Of a stretch of DNA of 64,000 nucleotides, positions 47,069 to 57,392 are shown one piece after another. The number at the start of each line of letters is the position of its first letter. The stretch's first letter is position 1. The stretch comes from Streptacidiphilus sp. 4-A2 (GTDB taxonomy: Bacteria > Actinomycetota > Actinomycetes > Streptomycetales > Streptomycetaceae). Under the pieces are notes generated by a model, which was not told where the DNA came from, searched no databases, and was given only the letters and a program-made list of their open reading frames with translations. The DNA is taken from contig JAAFYY010000001.1 of NCBI GenBank assembly GCA_014284505.1, positions 7,551,845 through 7,615,844 on the forward strand. Reading direction: 5' to 3'. Made by a program: the position numbers and the translations under genes.

Positions 47069-47694
47069 ATGGCTGGACCCAGCGCCGCGGTAGCGGCGCC
47101 GGCGGCGGCACCGGCGGTGGCGAGCGGCGTGACCGTAAGCGGGATGGTCGTGACGGCGCTCCCGTCGTCGAGAAGACCGCGTACGTCGAGCGCGTTGTCG
47201 CGATCAACCGTGTCGCCAAGGTTGTCAAGGGTGGTCGTCGTTTCAGCTTCACCGCGCTGGTCGTGGTGGGCGACGGTGACGGCACCGTAGGTGTCGGTTA
47301 CGGCAAGGCCAAGGAAGTTCCCGCGGCCATCGCCAAGGGTGTCGAGGAAGCGAAGAAGAACTTCTTCAAGGTTCCCCGCATCCAGGGCACCATTCCTCAC
47401 CCGATCACGGGCGAGAAGGCCGCGGGCGTCGTCCTGCTCAAGCCGGCTTCGCCGGGTACCGGTGTCATCGCCGGTGGTCCCGTGCGCGCCGTGCTGGAGT
47501 GCGCGGGCGTCCACGACATCCTGTCGAAGTCCATGGGCTCCGACAACGCGATCAACGTCGTGCACGCCACGGTCGCCGCTCTGAAGGGCCTCTCGCGCCC
47601 CGAGGAGATCGCGGCCCGTCGTGGACTGCCGCTTGAGGATGTCGCTCCCGCAGCCCTGCTGCGTGCGCGTGCTGCCGGGCAGGGGGCTGCGTAA
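47069..47694 (+). CDS. rpsE: 30S ribosomal protein S5, one frameshift
   Basis: About 208 residues. It starts at ATG 47069 (MAGPQRRGSGAGGGTGGGER). A C is missing within the fifth codon region (near 47080), so the raw frame reads GPSAAVAA instead. The body is intact: YVERVVAINRVAKVVKGGRR, FSFTALVVVGDGDGTVGVGY and GPVRAVLECAGVHDILSKSM. S5 shapes the mRNA entry site and is the spectinomycin resistance locus. Its stop overlaps the rpmD start. Confidence 0.97.
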
Positions 47695-47876
47695 TGGCTC
47701 GCCTGAAGATCACGCAGACCAAGTCGTACATCGGCAGCAAGCAGAACCACCGTGACACCCTGCGTTCGCTTGGTCTCAAGCGCATGCACGATGTGGTTGT
47801 GAAGGAGGACCGTCCCGAGATCCGCGGGATGGCCCAGACCGTCCGCCACCTCGTCACGGTCGAGGAGGTGGACTGA
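47694..47876 (+). CDS. rpmD: 50S ribosomal protein L30
   Basis: 60 residues, intact. ATG 47694 overlaps the rpsE stop (TAATG). Typical L30: MARLKITQTKSYIGSKQNHR, DTLRSLGLKRMHDVVVKEDR, then PEIRGMAQTVRHLVTVEEVD. rplO starts one base after its stop. Confidence 0.98.
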   Translation: MARLKITQTKSYIGSKQNHRDTLRSLGLKRMHDVVVKEDRPEIRGMAQTVRHLVTVEEVD

Positions 47877-47877
47877 A

Positions 47878-48333
47878 ATGGCGGAGCAGAACCCGCTGAA
47901 GATCCACAACCTGCGGCCCGCCCCGGGTGCCAAGACCGCCAAGACCCGTGTTGGTCGTGGTGAGGCATCCAAGGGTAAGACCGCTGGTCGTGGTACCAAG
48001 GGCACCAAGGCGCGGTACCAGGTTCCGGCGCGTTTCGAGGGTGGCCAGATGCCCCTTCACATGCGCCTGCCGAAGCTCAAGGGCTTCAAGAACCCGTTCC
48101 GCGTGGAGTTCCAGGTCGTGAACCTGGACAAGCTCGGCGCCCTCTACCCCGAGGGTGGCGAGGTCACCGTCGAGGACCTGGTCGCCAAGGGCGCGGTTCG
48201 CAAGAACTCGCTCGTCAAGGTGCTGGGCACCGGTGAGCTCACCGTGGCGCTGCAGGTTTCGGTTGACGCCGTCTCCGCTTCCGCCGCCGAGAAGATCGCC
48301 GCTGCCGGCGGCACCGTCACCGAGCTGATCTGA
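47878..48333 (+). CDS. rplO: 50S ribosomal protein L15
   Basis: 151 residues, intact. It starts at ATG 47878 (MAEQNPLKIHNLRPAPGAKT). Gly/Lys-rich N-terminus RVGRGEASKGKTAGRGTKGT, then RFEGGQMPLHMRLPKLKGFK. Late assembly protein of the 50S core. Last gene of the spc block here; a strong terminator 40 bases downstream cuts it off from secY. Confidence 0.98.
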   Translation: MAEQNPLKIHNLRPAPGAKTAKTRVGRGEASKGKTAGRGTKGTKARYQVPARFEGGQMPLHMRLPKLKGFKNPFRVEFQVVNLDKLGALYPEGGEVTVEDLVAKGAVRKNSLVKVLGTGELTVALQVSVDAVSASAAEKIAAAGGTVTELI

Positions 48334-48373
48334 GGCTTCGCCACAGAGCTCGGCTGACCGGCCGACGCAGTAC

Positions 48374-48417
48374 AGACGTCGGGCCCGTCCCTCTTTCGAG
48401 GGGCGGGCCCGACGTCT
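48374..48417 (+). terminator. Terminator between rplO and secY
   Basis: 20-bp stem with one G-U pair and a TTTC loop (arms 48374-48393 and 48398-48417), followed directly by a short T run. It ends the spc block. Confidence 0.9.
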
Positions 48418-48557
48418 TTTTCGCGCTGTCCCGGCCCGCTCCGCCGGCGGTTCCGTCGCAGCCCGGCGGGTGCGGAAGCGGGGACGAACGGTGACAACTG
48501 CCCGCACTGCGGCGGCACACCCGCAGATGCATCCGGGCACGCGCTTCATTCGGGTGG

Positions 48558-48596
48558 CCACGGACTGTTAGAGTCCGTGGAGTCCACTTGTAGGCT
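48558..48596 (+). promoter_or_regulatory. Candidate secY promoter with an overlapping hairpin
   Basis: -10 TAGGCT (48591-48596), identical to the str -10, with a weak -35 TTAGAG (48568-48573) 17 bases upstream. A perfect hairpin CCACGGACT-GTTAG-AGTCCGTGG (48558-48580) covers the -35. An alternative is TTCATT with -10 TAGAGT inside the hairpin. The rest of the 391-base gap before secY holds only the terminator and leader. Confidence 0.45.
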
Positions 48597-48724
48597 GGCG
48601 GAGGCTCTGTCTCCGTACGCCGGTCCGCGGGTGGTTCCACCCACTGTCAGGCCCCGCTCGGAACCGTGCTGGGCCCAGATCCACCGTCCCTCCCGCCGCT
48701 CGGCAGGGAGCTGCAGGAGGCACC

Positions 48725-50034
<1,310 letters not shown>

Positions 50035-50035
<1 letters not shown>

Positions 50036-50700
50036 TGCGAATCGTCCTCGTCGGGCCGCCCGGGGCCGGGAAGGGTACTCAGGCCACGCTGCTGGCCAAG
50101 ACCCTGTCCATCCCGCACGTGTCCACCGGTGACCTGTTCCGCGCCAACATCAGTCAGGGCACCGAGCTGGGCCTTGCCGCGAAGAGCATCATGGACTCCG
50201 GGAAGCTCGTACCGGACGAGGTGACCATCGCGATGGCCAAGGACCGCCTGGAGCAGTCCGACGCCGACGGCGGCTTCCTCCTCGACGGCTTCCCGCGCAA
50301 TGTGCCGCAGGCACTGGCGCTGGACGAGATCCTGGAGCAGCGGGGCATCGAGCTGGACGGCGTGCTGGACCTGGAGGTCCCCGAGGACGAGGTCGTCCGC
50401 CGGATCGCCGGGCGCCGGATCTGCCGCAACGAGGGCAACCACGTCTTCCACGTGGAGTACAACCCCCCGGCCGAGGAGGGCGTCTGCGACGTCTGCGGCG
50501 GGGAGCTCTACCAGCGTTCCGACGACACCGAGGAGAGCGTCCGCGTTCGCCTGGAGGTCTACCACACGCAGACCGAGCCGATCATCGAGTACTACCGCAA
50601 GCAGGGGCTGGTCACCACGATCCCGGCCCTGGGCAAGGTGGACGAGGTGACCGCGCGCGCCATCGAGGCGCTGCGTCGGAACCGCGACAGCGACAGCTAG
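50035..50700 (+). CDS. adk: Adenylate kinase
   Basis: 221 residues, intact; ATP + AMP to 2 ADP. It starts at ATG 50035 overlapping secY. P-loop MRIVLVGPPGAGKGTQATLL, AMP site STGDLFRANI and LLDGFPRNVPQALALDEILE. The LID carries a zinc-type set of Cys/His (GRRICRNEGNHVFH and CDVCGGELYQRSDD). A terminator-like hairpin follows, so map is probably not fully co-transcribed. Confidence 0.98.
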
Positions 50701-50735
50701 GACAGTGGCGGCTCAGTGTGAGCCGTAGCACACAG

Positions 50736-50781
50736 CGCGCTCCGGCCGTGACCCCGTATCGGGCGTCACGGCCGGAGCGCG
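50736..50781 (+). terminator. Terminator-like hairpin between adk and map
   Basis: Perfect 17-bp outer stem (CGCGCTCCGGCCGTGAC with its complement) plus an inner CCCG-TAT-CGGG stem, 35 bases after the adk stop. No T run follows. Confidence 0.7.
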
Positions 50782-50903
50782 TTCCGGCGGGCCGCCGTAC
50801 CGTGGAACGGTGGGCCCGGCCCGGCAGGACGAAACGGCAGCCCGCGGAGCGGGTGGATGAAGGCGAACCCGCGGGAGCGGGAGCGGAAGGCGAGCGAGCA
50901 AGC

Positions 50904-51736
50904 ATGGCTGTTGAGATCAAGACCCCGGAGCAGATCGCCAGGATGCGGGAGGGGGGCTGGTCGTCGCCGAGGCGCTGAAGGCCTGCCGGGAGGCGGTGGT
51001 CCCGGGGTCACCACGGGCGAGCTGAACGCGGTCGCGGCGAAGGTCATCGACGGCCATGGCGCCAAGTCCAACTTCCTCGGCTACCACGGCTTCCCGGGGT
51101 GATCTGCGCCTCGGTCAACGACGAGGTGGTGCACGGCATCCCGGTGACCGCAAGCTCGTCGAGGGCGACATGATCTCCATCGACTGCGGCGCGATCGTCG
51201 ACGGCTGGCACGGCGACGCCGCCATCACCGTCTTCGTCGGCGAGGGCCACCCGGAGGAGCTGCTCAAGCTGAGCCAGGTCACCGAGGAGTCGATGTGGGC
51301 CGGCATCGCGCAGGTGAAGAAGAACAACCGGCTGTCCGACCTGAGCCGGGCGATCGAGTCCTACATCCGCCGCCAGCCGCTGCCGCCCAAGGGCAAGTAC
51401 GGCATCATCGAGGACTTCGGCGGGCACGGCATCGGCTCGCAGATGCACATGGACCCGCACCTGCTGAACTACGTGGACCGCCGGCGCGGGCGCGGGGTCA
51501 AGCTGGTCCCCGGTTTCTGCATCGCGATCGAGCCGATGGTCAGCCTGGGCACGCCGCGCACGCACACCCTTGAGGACGAGTGGACGGTGAAGACCAACGA
51601 CGGCAGCTGGGCCTCGCACTGGGAGCACTCGATCGCGGTGACCGAGGAGGGCCCGCTGGTCCTGACCGCTTTCGACGGCGGCCGGGCGAAGCTCGCGGAG
51701 CTGGGCGTCGTGGCCGCTCCGGACCCGCTCGGGTGA
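50904..51736 (+). CDS. map: Type I methionine aminopeptidase, frameshifted
   Basis: Removes the initiator Met from new proteins. It starts at ATG 50904 (MAVEIKTPEQIARMRE). The metal and active-site parts are seen in pieces: GYHGFPG with VICASVNDEVVHGIPGDRKL, DMISIDCGAIVDGWHGDAAI (Asp ligands), YGIIEDFGGHGIGSQMHMDP (His) and FCIAIEPMVSLG (Glu), with EHSIAVTEEGPLVLT near the end. At least four missing bases, near 50956, 51000, 51100 and 51150. About 278 residues when repaired. It is one of the more error-rich genes here. Confidence 0.93.
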
Positions 51737-51741
51737 CGGAT

Positions 51742-51771
51742 TTCGCTATAGCTTGCCTTGTGACGTAGACT
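51742..51771 (+). promoter_or_regulatory. Weak candidate promoter before infA
   Basis: -35-like TTCGCT (51742-51747), 18-base spacer, -10 TAGACT (51766-51771). It lies in the 193-base gap before infA, where an operon start is usual. The -35 match is poor. Confidence 0.35.
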
Positions 51772-51929
51772 GCTGTGTCGGCTCACTCGTAGCTTGCATC
51801 CGCACGTCCTCGTACCATCCAGTGCACGTACTACCCAGTCGCGTACTACCTGGTGTCGGGGTGGACTTAGCGGTCCCTGCGTGAGTGCCGACTACGGTAG
51901 TCAAATCCGGAAGGCGATACCCGCAGGAC

Positions 51930-52151
51930 ATGGCAAAAAAGCAAGGCGCCATCGAGATCGAGGGCACCGTCATCGAGTCTCTGCCGAACGCCATGTTCAA
52001 GGTGGAGCTCCAGAACGGACACAAGGTCCTCGCGCACATCAGCGGCAAGATGCGGATGCACTACATCCGCATTCTCCCGGACGACCGTGTGGTCGTGGAA
52101 CTCAGCCCGTACGACCTGACCCGTGGACGTATCGTCTACCGGTACAAGTAA
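51930..52151 (+). CDS. infA: Translation initiation factor IF-1
   Basis: 73 residues, intact. It starts at ATG 51930 (MAKKQGAIEIEGTVIESLPN). S1-like OB fold: AMFKVELQNGHKVLAHISGK, MRMHYIRILPDDRVVVELSP, ending YDLTRGRIVYRYK. It binds the 30S A site. rpmJ follows after 60 bases, the normal infA-rpmJ-rpsM-rpsK order. Confidence 0.98.
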   Translation: MAKKQGAIEIEGTVIESLPNAMFKVELQNGHKVLAHISGKMRMHYIRILPDDRVVVELSPYDLTRGRIVYRYK

Positions 52152-52211
52152 GCAGCAGATCTCGCGTCCCTCTCATCCAGGGGCGCGCTCGACCCGGAGA
52201 ACCTGAATCCC

Positions 52212-52325
52212 ATGAAGGTCAAGCCGAGCGTCAAGAAGATCTGCGACAAGTGCAAGGTGATCCGCCGTCACGGGCGAGTCATGGTGATCTGCGAGAACCT
52301 GCGCCACAAGCAGCGCCAGGGCTGA
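52212..52325 (+). CDS. rpmJ: 50S ribosomal protein L36, zinc form
   Basis: 37 residues (MKVKPSVKKICDKCKVIRRH then GRVMVICENLRHKQRQG). The zinc ribbon is C-x2-C-x12-C-x4-H, so this is the zinc-binding L36. Very small, with a full stop at 52323-52325. The 192 bases after it, before rpsM, hold no gene. Confidence 0.97.
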   Translation: MKVKPSVKKICDKCKVIRRHGRVMVICENLRHKQRQG

Positions 52326-52517
52326 TCACTTCCCTGCACGGGTCGTAACTCTTCGCGCGACGCGAAAAACAACACAAAGCGGGATACCCGATCCGCTTCC
52401 TTCCCTGCGGGGGAGTGAGCGGACTGCCACCCTCGGTCCGGAGGCCGGGGCTTGCTCAGCGTGAGCTGAACGAGAGGTATCGCGCCAGACCTCCGAAGGA
52501 ACACAGGAGCCACATTC

Positions 52518-52898
52518 ATGGCACGCCTCGCCGGCGTTGATCTCCCCCGCGAAAAGCGGATCGAGATCGCCCTCACCTACGTGTACGGCATCGGCCGTAC
52601 CCGCTCGCAGCAGGCCCTGGCCGAGACCGGTGTGAACCCGAACGTGCGCGTTCGCGACATCACCGAAGAGGACCTGGTCAAGCTGCGTGAGTTCATCGAC
52701 GCCAACTACAAGGTCGAGGGTGACCTCCGCCGTGAGGTCGCGGCCGACATCCGCCGCAAGGTCGAGATCGGGTGCTACCAGGGTCTGCGTCACCGTCGCG
52801 GCCTGCCGGTCCACGGTCAGCGCACCCACACCAACGCTCGCACCCGTAAGGGCCCGCGTCGCGCGATTGCCGGCAAGAAGAAGCCCGGCAAGAAGTAG
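52518..52898 (+). CDS. rpsM: 30S ribosomal protein S13
   Basis: 126 residues, intact. It starts at ATG 52518 (MARLAGVDLPREKRIEIALT). Conserved YVYGIGRTRSQQALAETGVN, then LRHRRGLPVHGQRTHTNART and RKGPRRAIAGKKKPGKK at the tRNA-contacting tail. It bridges the 30S head to L5. Confidence 0.98.
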   Translation: MARLAGVDLPREKRIEIALTYVYGIGRTRSQQALAETGVNPNVRVRDITEEDLVKLREFIDANYKVEGDLRREVAADIRRKVEIGCYQGLRHRRGLPVHGQRTHTNARTRKGPRRAIAGKKKPGKK

Positions 52899-52971
52899 TC
52901 CGCCCCACTAACCGGACTTCAATCCGGCCCGCTGGGAGCGGACCGATCACCTCAGTAGGAGAAACAGACTT

Positions 52972-53379
52972 ATGCCCCCCAAGGGTCGTCAGGCTGCCGG
53001 CGCGAAGAAGATCCGCCGCAAGGAAAAGAAGAACGTCGCTCACGGCCACGCGCACATCAAGAGCACGTTCAACAACACCATCGTCTCGATCACGGACCCC
53101 TCGGGCAACGTGATCGCGTGGGCGTCCTCGGGCCACGTCGGCTTCAAGGGCTCCCGCAAGTCGACTCCGTTCGCCGCGCAGATGGCCGCCGAGGCCGCCG
53201 CGCGTCGCGCCCAGGAGCACGGCATGCGCAAGGTCGACGTCTTCGTGAAGGGTCCGGGCTCCGGCCGCGAGACCGCGATCCGCTCCATCCAGGCCACCGG
53301 CCTGGAGGTCGGCTCGATCCAGGACGTCACCCCCACCCCGCACAACGGCTGCCGCCCGCCCAAGCGCCGTCGCGTCTGA
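52972..53379 (+). CDS. rpsK: 30S ribosomal protein S11
   Basis: 135 residues, intact. It starts at ATG 52972 (MPPKGRQAAGAKKIRRKEKK). Core VAHGHAHIKSTFNNTIVSIT, FKGSRKSTPFAAQMAAEAAA and GPGSGRETAIRSIQATGLEV, ending PHNGCRPPKRRRV. It lies on the 30S platform. A terminator follows and rpsD is not present before rpoA, as is normal for streptomycetes. Confidence 0.98.
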   Translation: MPPKGRQAAGAKKIRRKEKKNVAHGHAHIKSTFNNTIVSITDPSGNVIAWASSGHVGFKGSRKSTPFAAQMAAEAAARRAQEHGMRKVDVFVKGPGSGRETAIRSIQATGLEVGSIQDVTPTPHNGCRPPKRRRV

Positions 53380-53413
53380 CGCACGGCTGCTTCTTCTGAA
53401 GCGGTAGTTCTTC

Positions 53414-53447
53414 GGATACGGCCCCCGTTCGCGCGGGGGCCGTATCC
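53414..53447 (+). terminator. Terminator between rpsK and rpoA
   Basis: Perfect 14-bp stem (GGATACGGCCCCCG and its complement) with a TTCGCG loop, 35 bases after the rpsK stop. It suggests that rpoA has its own control or depends on readthrough. Confidence 0.85.
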
Positions 53448-53503
53448 TTGCTTTGTCGGCATCAAATAGTGGGTGCCGAAGATCTCTCTGGAGGGTTTCC
53501 CCC

Positions 53504-54522
53504 ATGCTGATCGCTCAGCGTCCTTCGCTGACCGAAGAGGTTGTCGACGAGTTCCGCTCCCGGTTCGTCATCGAGCCGCTGGAGCCGGGCTTCGGCTACA
53601 CCCTCGGCAACTCGCTCCGCCGCACGCTCCTCTCCTCGATCCCCGGTGCCGCTGTCACCAGCATCCGGATCGACGGGGTCCTGCACGAGTTCACCACCGT
53701 GCCGGGCGTCAAGGAGGACGTCACCGACCTCATCCTGAACATCAAGCAGCTGGTCGTCTCCTCGGAGCACGACGAGCCGGTCGTGATGTACCTGCGCAAG
53801 CAGGGCCCGGGTCTGGTCACCGCCGCCGACATCGCGCCCCGGCCGGTGTCGAGGTGCACAACCCCGAGCTGGTCCTGGCCACGCTGAACGGCAAGGGCAA
53901 GCTGGAGATGGAGCTGACCGTCGAGCGCGGTCGCGGCTACGTCTCCGCGGTGCAGAACAAGCAGTCGGGCCAGGAGATCGGCCGGATCCCGGTCGACTCC
54001 ATCTACAGCCCGGTGCTCAAGGTCACCTACAAGGTCGAGGCGACCCGAGTCGAGCAGCGTACCGACTTCGACAAGCTCATCGTCGACGTCGAGACCAAGC
54101 CCGCCATGCGTCCCCGTGACGCCATGGCCTCGGCCGGCAAGACCCTGGTGGAGCTGTTCGGTCTCGCCCGCGAGCTGAACATCGACGCCGAGGGCATCGA
54201 CATGGGCCCGTCCCCGACGGACGCCGCCCTGGCCGCTGATCTCGCCCTGCCGATCGAGGAGCTCGAGCTCACCGTTCGGTCGTACAACTGCCTCAAGCGC
54301 GAGGGCATCCACTCCGTGGGTGAGCTCGTCGCCCGCTCCGAGGCCGACCTGCTCGACATCCGCAACTTCGGTGCGAAGTCGATCGACGAGGTCAAGGCGA
54401 AGCTGGCCGGCATGGGCCTGGCCCTCAAGGACAGCCCGCCCGGATTCGACCCGACCGCCGCCGCCGACGCCTTCGGCGCCGACGACGACGACCCGGGCTT
54501 CGCGGAGACCGAGCAGTACTGA
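53504..54522 (+). CDS. rpoA: RNA polymerase alpha subunit, one frameshift
   Basis: 339 residues once repaired. It starts at ATG 53504 (MLIAQRPSLTEEVVDEFRSR). N-terminal dimer domain FVIEPLEPGFGYTLGNSLRR; a C is missing near 53838 (DIAPPAGVEVHNPELVLATL expected). The C-terminal DNA-binding domain is LELTVRSYNCLKREGIHSVG and ELVARSEADLLDIRNFGAKS. An acidic tail ends DDDDPGFAETEQY. rplQ follows after 141 bases. Confidence 0.97.
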
Positions 54523-54663
54523 GCACCAGGTGGTACGGGGGTACGGGACCGCTCCGGCGGTCCCGTACTCTTGAAAGCTGTGTGACAAGCCGCAGCGGCA
54601 ACAGTGCCGCTGTGCCCGCCCCGGTACCTGGTACGGCCGGGGTCGGAGATTCAAGGAGACACC

Positions 54664-55163
54664 ATGCCTCGCCCCGCGAAGGGTGCCCGCCTCGGCGGCG
54701 GCCCGTCCCACGAGCGTCTGCTGCTCGCCGGTCTGGCCCGTGAGCTGTTCCAGCACGGTCGCATCACCACCACCGAGGCCAAGGCTCGCCGCCTGCGCCC
54801 GGTTGCGGAGAAGCTGATCACCAAGGCCAAGAACGGCGACATCCACAACCGTCGTGAGGTCCGCAAGACCATCACCGACATCGCCGTGCTGCACACCCTG
54901 TTCACCGAGATCGGCCCGCGTTACGCGAACCGCCCCGGTGGCTACACCCGCATCACCAAGATCGGCCCGCGTCGTGGCGACAACGCCCCATGGCCGTCAT
55001 CGAGCTGGTCGAGGCCCTGACCGTGGCGCAGACCGCGGTCGGCGAGGCCGAGGCCGCGACCAAGCGCTCCGTCAAGGAGTCCGAGGCTGCCGCTCCGGCC
55101 GCCGAGGTCGTCGAGGACGCCGCTCCGGTCGAGGACGCTGCCCCGGCCGAGGCCGCGGAGTAG
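54664..55163 (+). CDS. rplQ: 50S ribosomal protein L17, one frameshift
   Basis: About 166 residues. It starts at ATG 54664 (MPRPAKGARLGGGPSHERLL). Conserved LFQHGRITTTEAKARRLRPV and GPRYANRPGGYTRITKIGPR. One C is missing at about 54988 ([20 protein letters not shown] expected). The C-terminal 45 residues are Ala/Glu-rich, a common actinomycete extension. Terminator follows. Confidence 0.97.
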
Positions 55164-55197
55164 TTCCGGCACCGCAGCATCCAGGCATCACAGCCGA

Positions 55198-55237
55198 CGA
55201 CGGGCCCGCCTTCCCCCAGGGGAGGGCGGGCCCGTCG
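55198..55237 (+). terminator. Terminator after rplQ
   Basis: 19-bp stem with one G-U pair around a 2-base centre, arms CGACGGGCCCGCCTTCCCC and its complement. It ends the rpoA-rplQ unit. Confidence 0.88.
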
Positions 55238-55299
55238 CGTTTCCGCCGCTCTGGCGTTCTGCGAGACTGGCGGGCCTACCGGTGAGGAAGAGACGAGCG

Positions 55300-56215
55300 A
55301 TGACGACTGACTGCGCGGAGCAGCCCGAGCAGCCCGAGCAGCGACGACCGGACGGCCCGGCGGCGGGCCTGGTGCGGATCCGGCTCGACCTGTCCTACGA
55401 CGGGACCGAGTTCTCCGGCTGGGCCAAGCAGAAGAGCGGCCGGCGGACCGTCCAGGGGGAGCTGGAGGACGCCATGCGGGTGGTGCTCCGGCAGCCGGAG
55501 CCGTTCGCGCTGACCGTGGCCGGGCGGACCGACGCCGGGGTGCACGCCCGTGGCCAGGTCGCCCATGTCGACCTGCCGCAGGAGCTGTGGGCGTCCGACG
55601 GCGAGGTGCTGCTGCGGCGGCTGGCCGGGCGGCTGCCCGGGGACATCCGGGTGTGGCGGGTGGCGCCGGCCCCGGCCGGGTTCGACGCCCGCTTCTCGGC
55701 GGTGTGGCGCCGCTACGCGTACCGGGTCTGCGACACCAGGACCGGGGTGGACCCGCTCCGGCGCGGCCATGTGCTCTGGCACGACCGGCCGCTCGATGTG
55801 GCGCTGATGAACGAGGCCGCCCGGCTGCTGTCGGCGAGCACGATTTCGCGGCCTACTGCAAGAAGCGGAGGGTGCGACCACCATCCGGGAGCTGCTGGAC
55901 TTCCACTGGGAGCGGCTGCCGGGCGACGCGCTGCTGGGCCCGCAGCTGCCCGGCCTGGTGGTCGGCACGGTCCGGGCGGACGCCTTCTGCCACAACATGG
56001 TGCGGGCGCTGGTGGGCTCGATGCTGCTGGTCGGCGGCGGGCAGCGGCCGCCGTCCTTCCCGGGCCAGGTGCTGGCGGGCGGGGTGCGCGACTCGGCGGT
56101 GACGGTGGTCCGCCCGCACGGGCTGACCCTGGAGGAGGTCGGCTATCCGGCCGACGAGGAGCTGGCCGCCCGCAGCCGCGCCGCCCGCAGTCTGCGGGTG
56201 CTCACCGCGCGCTAG
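55300..56215 (+). CDS. truA: tRNA pseudouridine synthase TruA, two frameshifts
   Basis: Makes pseudouridine at tRNA positions 38-40. It starts at ATG 55300 behind GAGGAAGAG; GTG 55282 is an alternative. Motifs: VRIRLDLSYDGTEFSGWAKQ, the catalytic Asp in TVAGRTDAGVHARGQVAHVD, FDARFSAVWRRYAYRVCDTR, and RADAFCHNMVRALVGSMLLV. Missing bases near 55840 (LLSGEHDFAAYCKKREGATT expected) and 55873. About 305 residues repaired. Its 3' end overlaps the convergent minus-strand gene by 14 bases. Confidence 0.95.
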
Positions 56216-57326
56216 TCGGGGCCGGGGCGGCCGGGGCGGCCGGGGCGGTCGGGGCCTCGCTCCGGGCCCGGGCCACCAGCCCGTCGAAGACCAGCTGGTC
56301 CATGGCCGCCCCGGCGGCGTAGGCGGAGGTGTCGTCGGCCGGGACGGGCTTGCCGGTGGTGTACCCGGCGACGGTGAAGTAGGCATAGCGGCCCACCGCG
56401 TCCACGGTCAGCCGGCACGGCACGCCGTGGCAGAAGCCGGGCAGCCCGCCGCCGGTCAGCGGGAGCAGATTGCCGCCGGAGGCCTGCTGCTCGACGGCGT
56501 GGGCGGCGGCCGCGCTGTCGAAGACCGCCACGCCGACGGTCACCGCGGTGGTGCCGTCCCGGTAGCTGGCGCGCAGCACCGTCCGGCAGCCGTTCCTGGC
56601 CAGGACCGCGGCCAGCGGCGGGGTGAAGGCCGCGGCGCAGTCCGAGGCGGTTGTCAGTGCCCGGGTGTAGGACTGCTGCTGGTAGCCGACCGGGCCGGGC
56701 GGGAAGAACACGGCGGCGTCGAGCGGCGCGCCGTCGGTGGCGGCGCTGGAGAGGAGCGCGATCGGGGCGGTGGCCCGAGCCGGAGTTGACGGAGCGTCAG
56801 TCGCCTTGCTGGGCAGGGGATCCGGGGTGGACGACGGGGTGTGCGACGGCAGTGCGCCCGGCGCGGCCGGGGCGGGCAGCGGCCGGGATCCGGCGGTCTG
56901 CCGCCGCTTGGCCGCGGAGGGTGTCAGCAGGGCCACGCAGACTGCCGTCAGGCAGCACAGCGCCACCAGCGCGGCGCCCCAGCGGATCCGCCGCCGGCGC
57001 CGGTCCAGCTGCTCCTTGCGCTCGGACATGGCCAGGAACTGGTCGTACGCCGGGTCGCCCGGCGCGCCCGGCCGCACCGGGTACGTCGCCGCCGGGGTTT
57101 CCTGGCGGCCCTGCGGCTCCTGGGCCGCCCGCTGCCCCGGCACGGTCTGCGCCTCCGGGATCGGCGGGTTCGGCCCGCCGGGCCGGACGCGGTAGCGTCC
57201 CCGCTCCGGCTGCTGCTCCCGCACCGGGTTCCCCGGCCCGTAGGCGGTGGGGATGCGGCCCGTGCCGCCCGCCCCCCGACGGGGGAGCGGCTCGGTGCTC
57301 TGGTCCGGTGCTGGCCCGTTGCTCAT
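56202..57326 (-). CDS. Single-pass membrane-anchored protein of unknown function
   Basis: 374 residues, intact. The start chosen is ATG 57326 (MSNGPAPDQSTEPLPRRGAG); an in-frame start near 57401 is possible. A Pro/Arg-rich cytoplasmic region of about 120 residues leads to SERKEQLDRRRRRIRWG and one helix (AALVALCCLTAVCVALLTP). A Pro/Ser/Thr-rich external linker follows. The outer domain (YTRALTTASDCAAAFTPPLA, NGCRTVLRASYRDGTTAVTV, GFCHGVPCRLTVDAVGRYAY) has paired Cys that may form disulfides. I do not recognise the family. It overlaps truA tail to tail and is divergent from the ABC-F gene. Confidence 0.75.
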   Translation of the reverse strand: MSNGPAPDQSTEPLPRRGAGGTGRIPTAYGPGNPVREQQPERGRYRVRPGGPNPPIPEAQTVPGQRAAQEPQGRQETPAATYPVRPGAPGDPAYDQFLAMSERKEQLDRRRRRIRWGAALVALCCLTAVCVALLTPSAAKRRQTAGSRPLPAPAAPGALPSHTPSSTPDPLPSKATDAPSTPARATAPIALLSSAATDGAPLDAAVFFPPGPVGYQQQSYTRALTTASDCAAAFTPPLAAVLARNGCRTVLRASYRDGTTAVTVGVAVFDSAAAAHAVEQQASGGNLLPLTGGGLPGFCHGVPCRLTVDAVGRYAYFTVAGYTTGKPVPADDTSAYAAGAAMDQLVFDGLVARARSEAPTAPAAPAAPAPTSAR

Positions 57327-57392
57327 GGGCCGGGAGCATAGTCCGGTAAAACCCGTTTGGGCGGCAGCCCAGGTCAGCGGAGAATCAGAGGC

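Noticed and set aside
53380..53503. Loss of rpsD between rpsK and rpoA
   Set aside because: Streptomycetes normally have rpsD elsewhere, so its absence here is expected.
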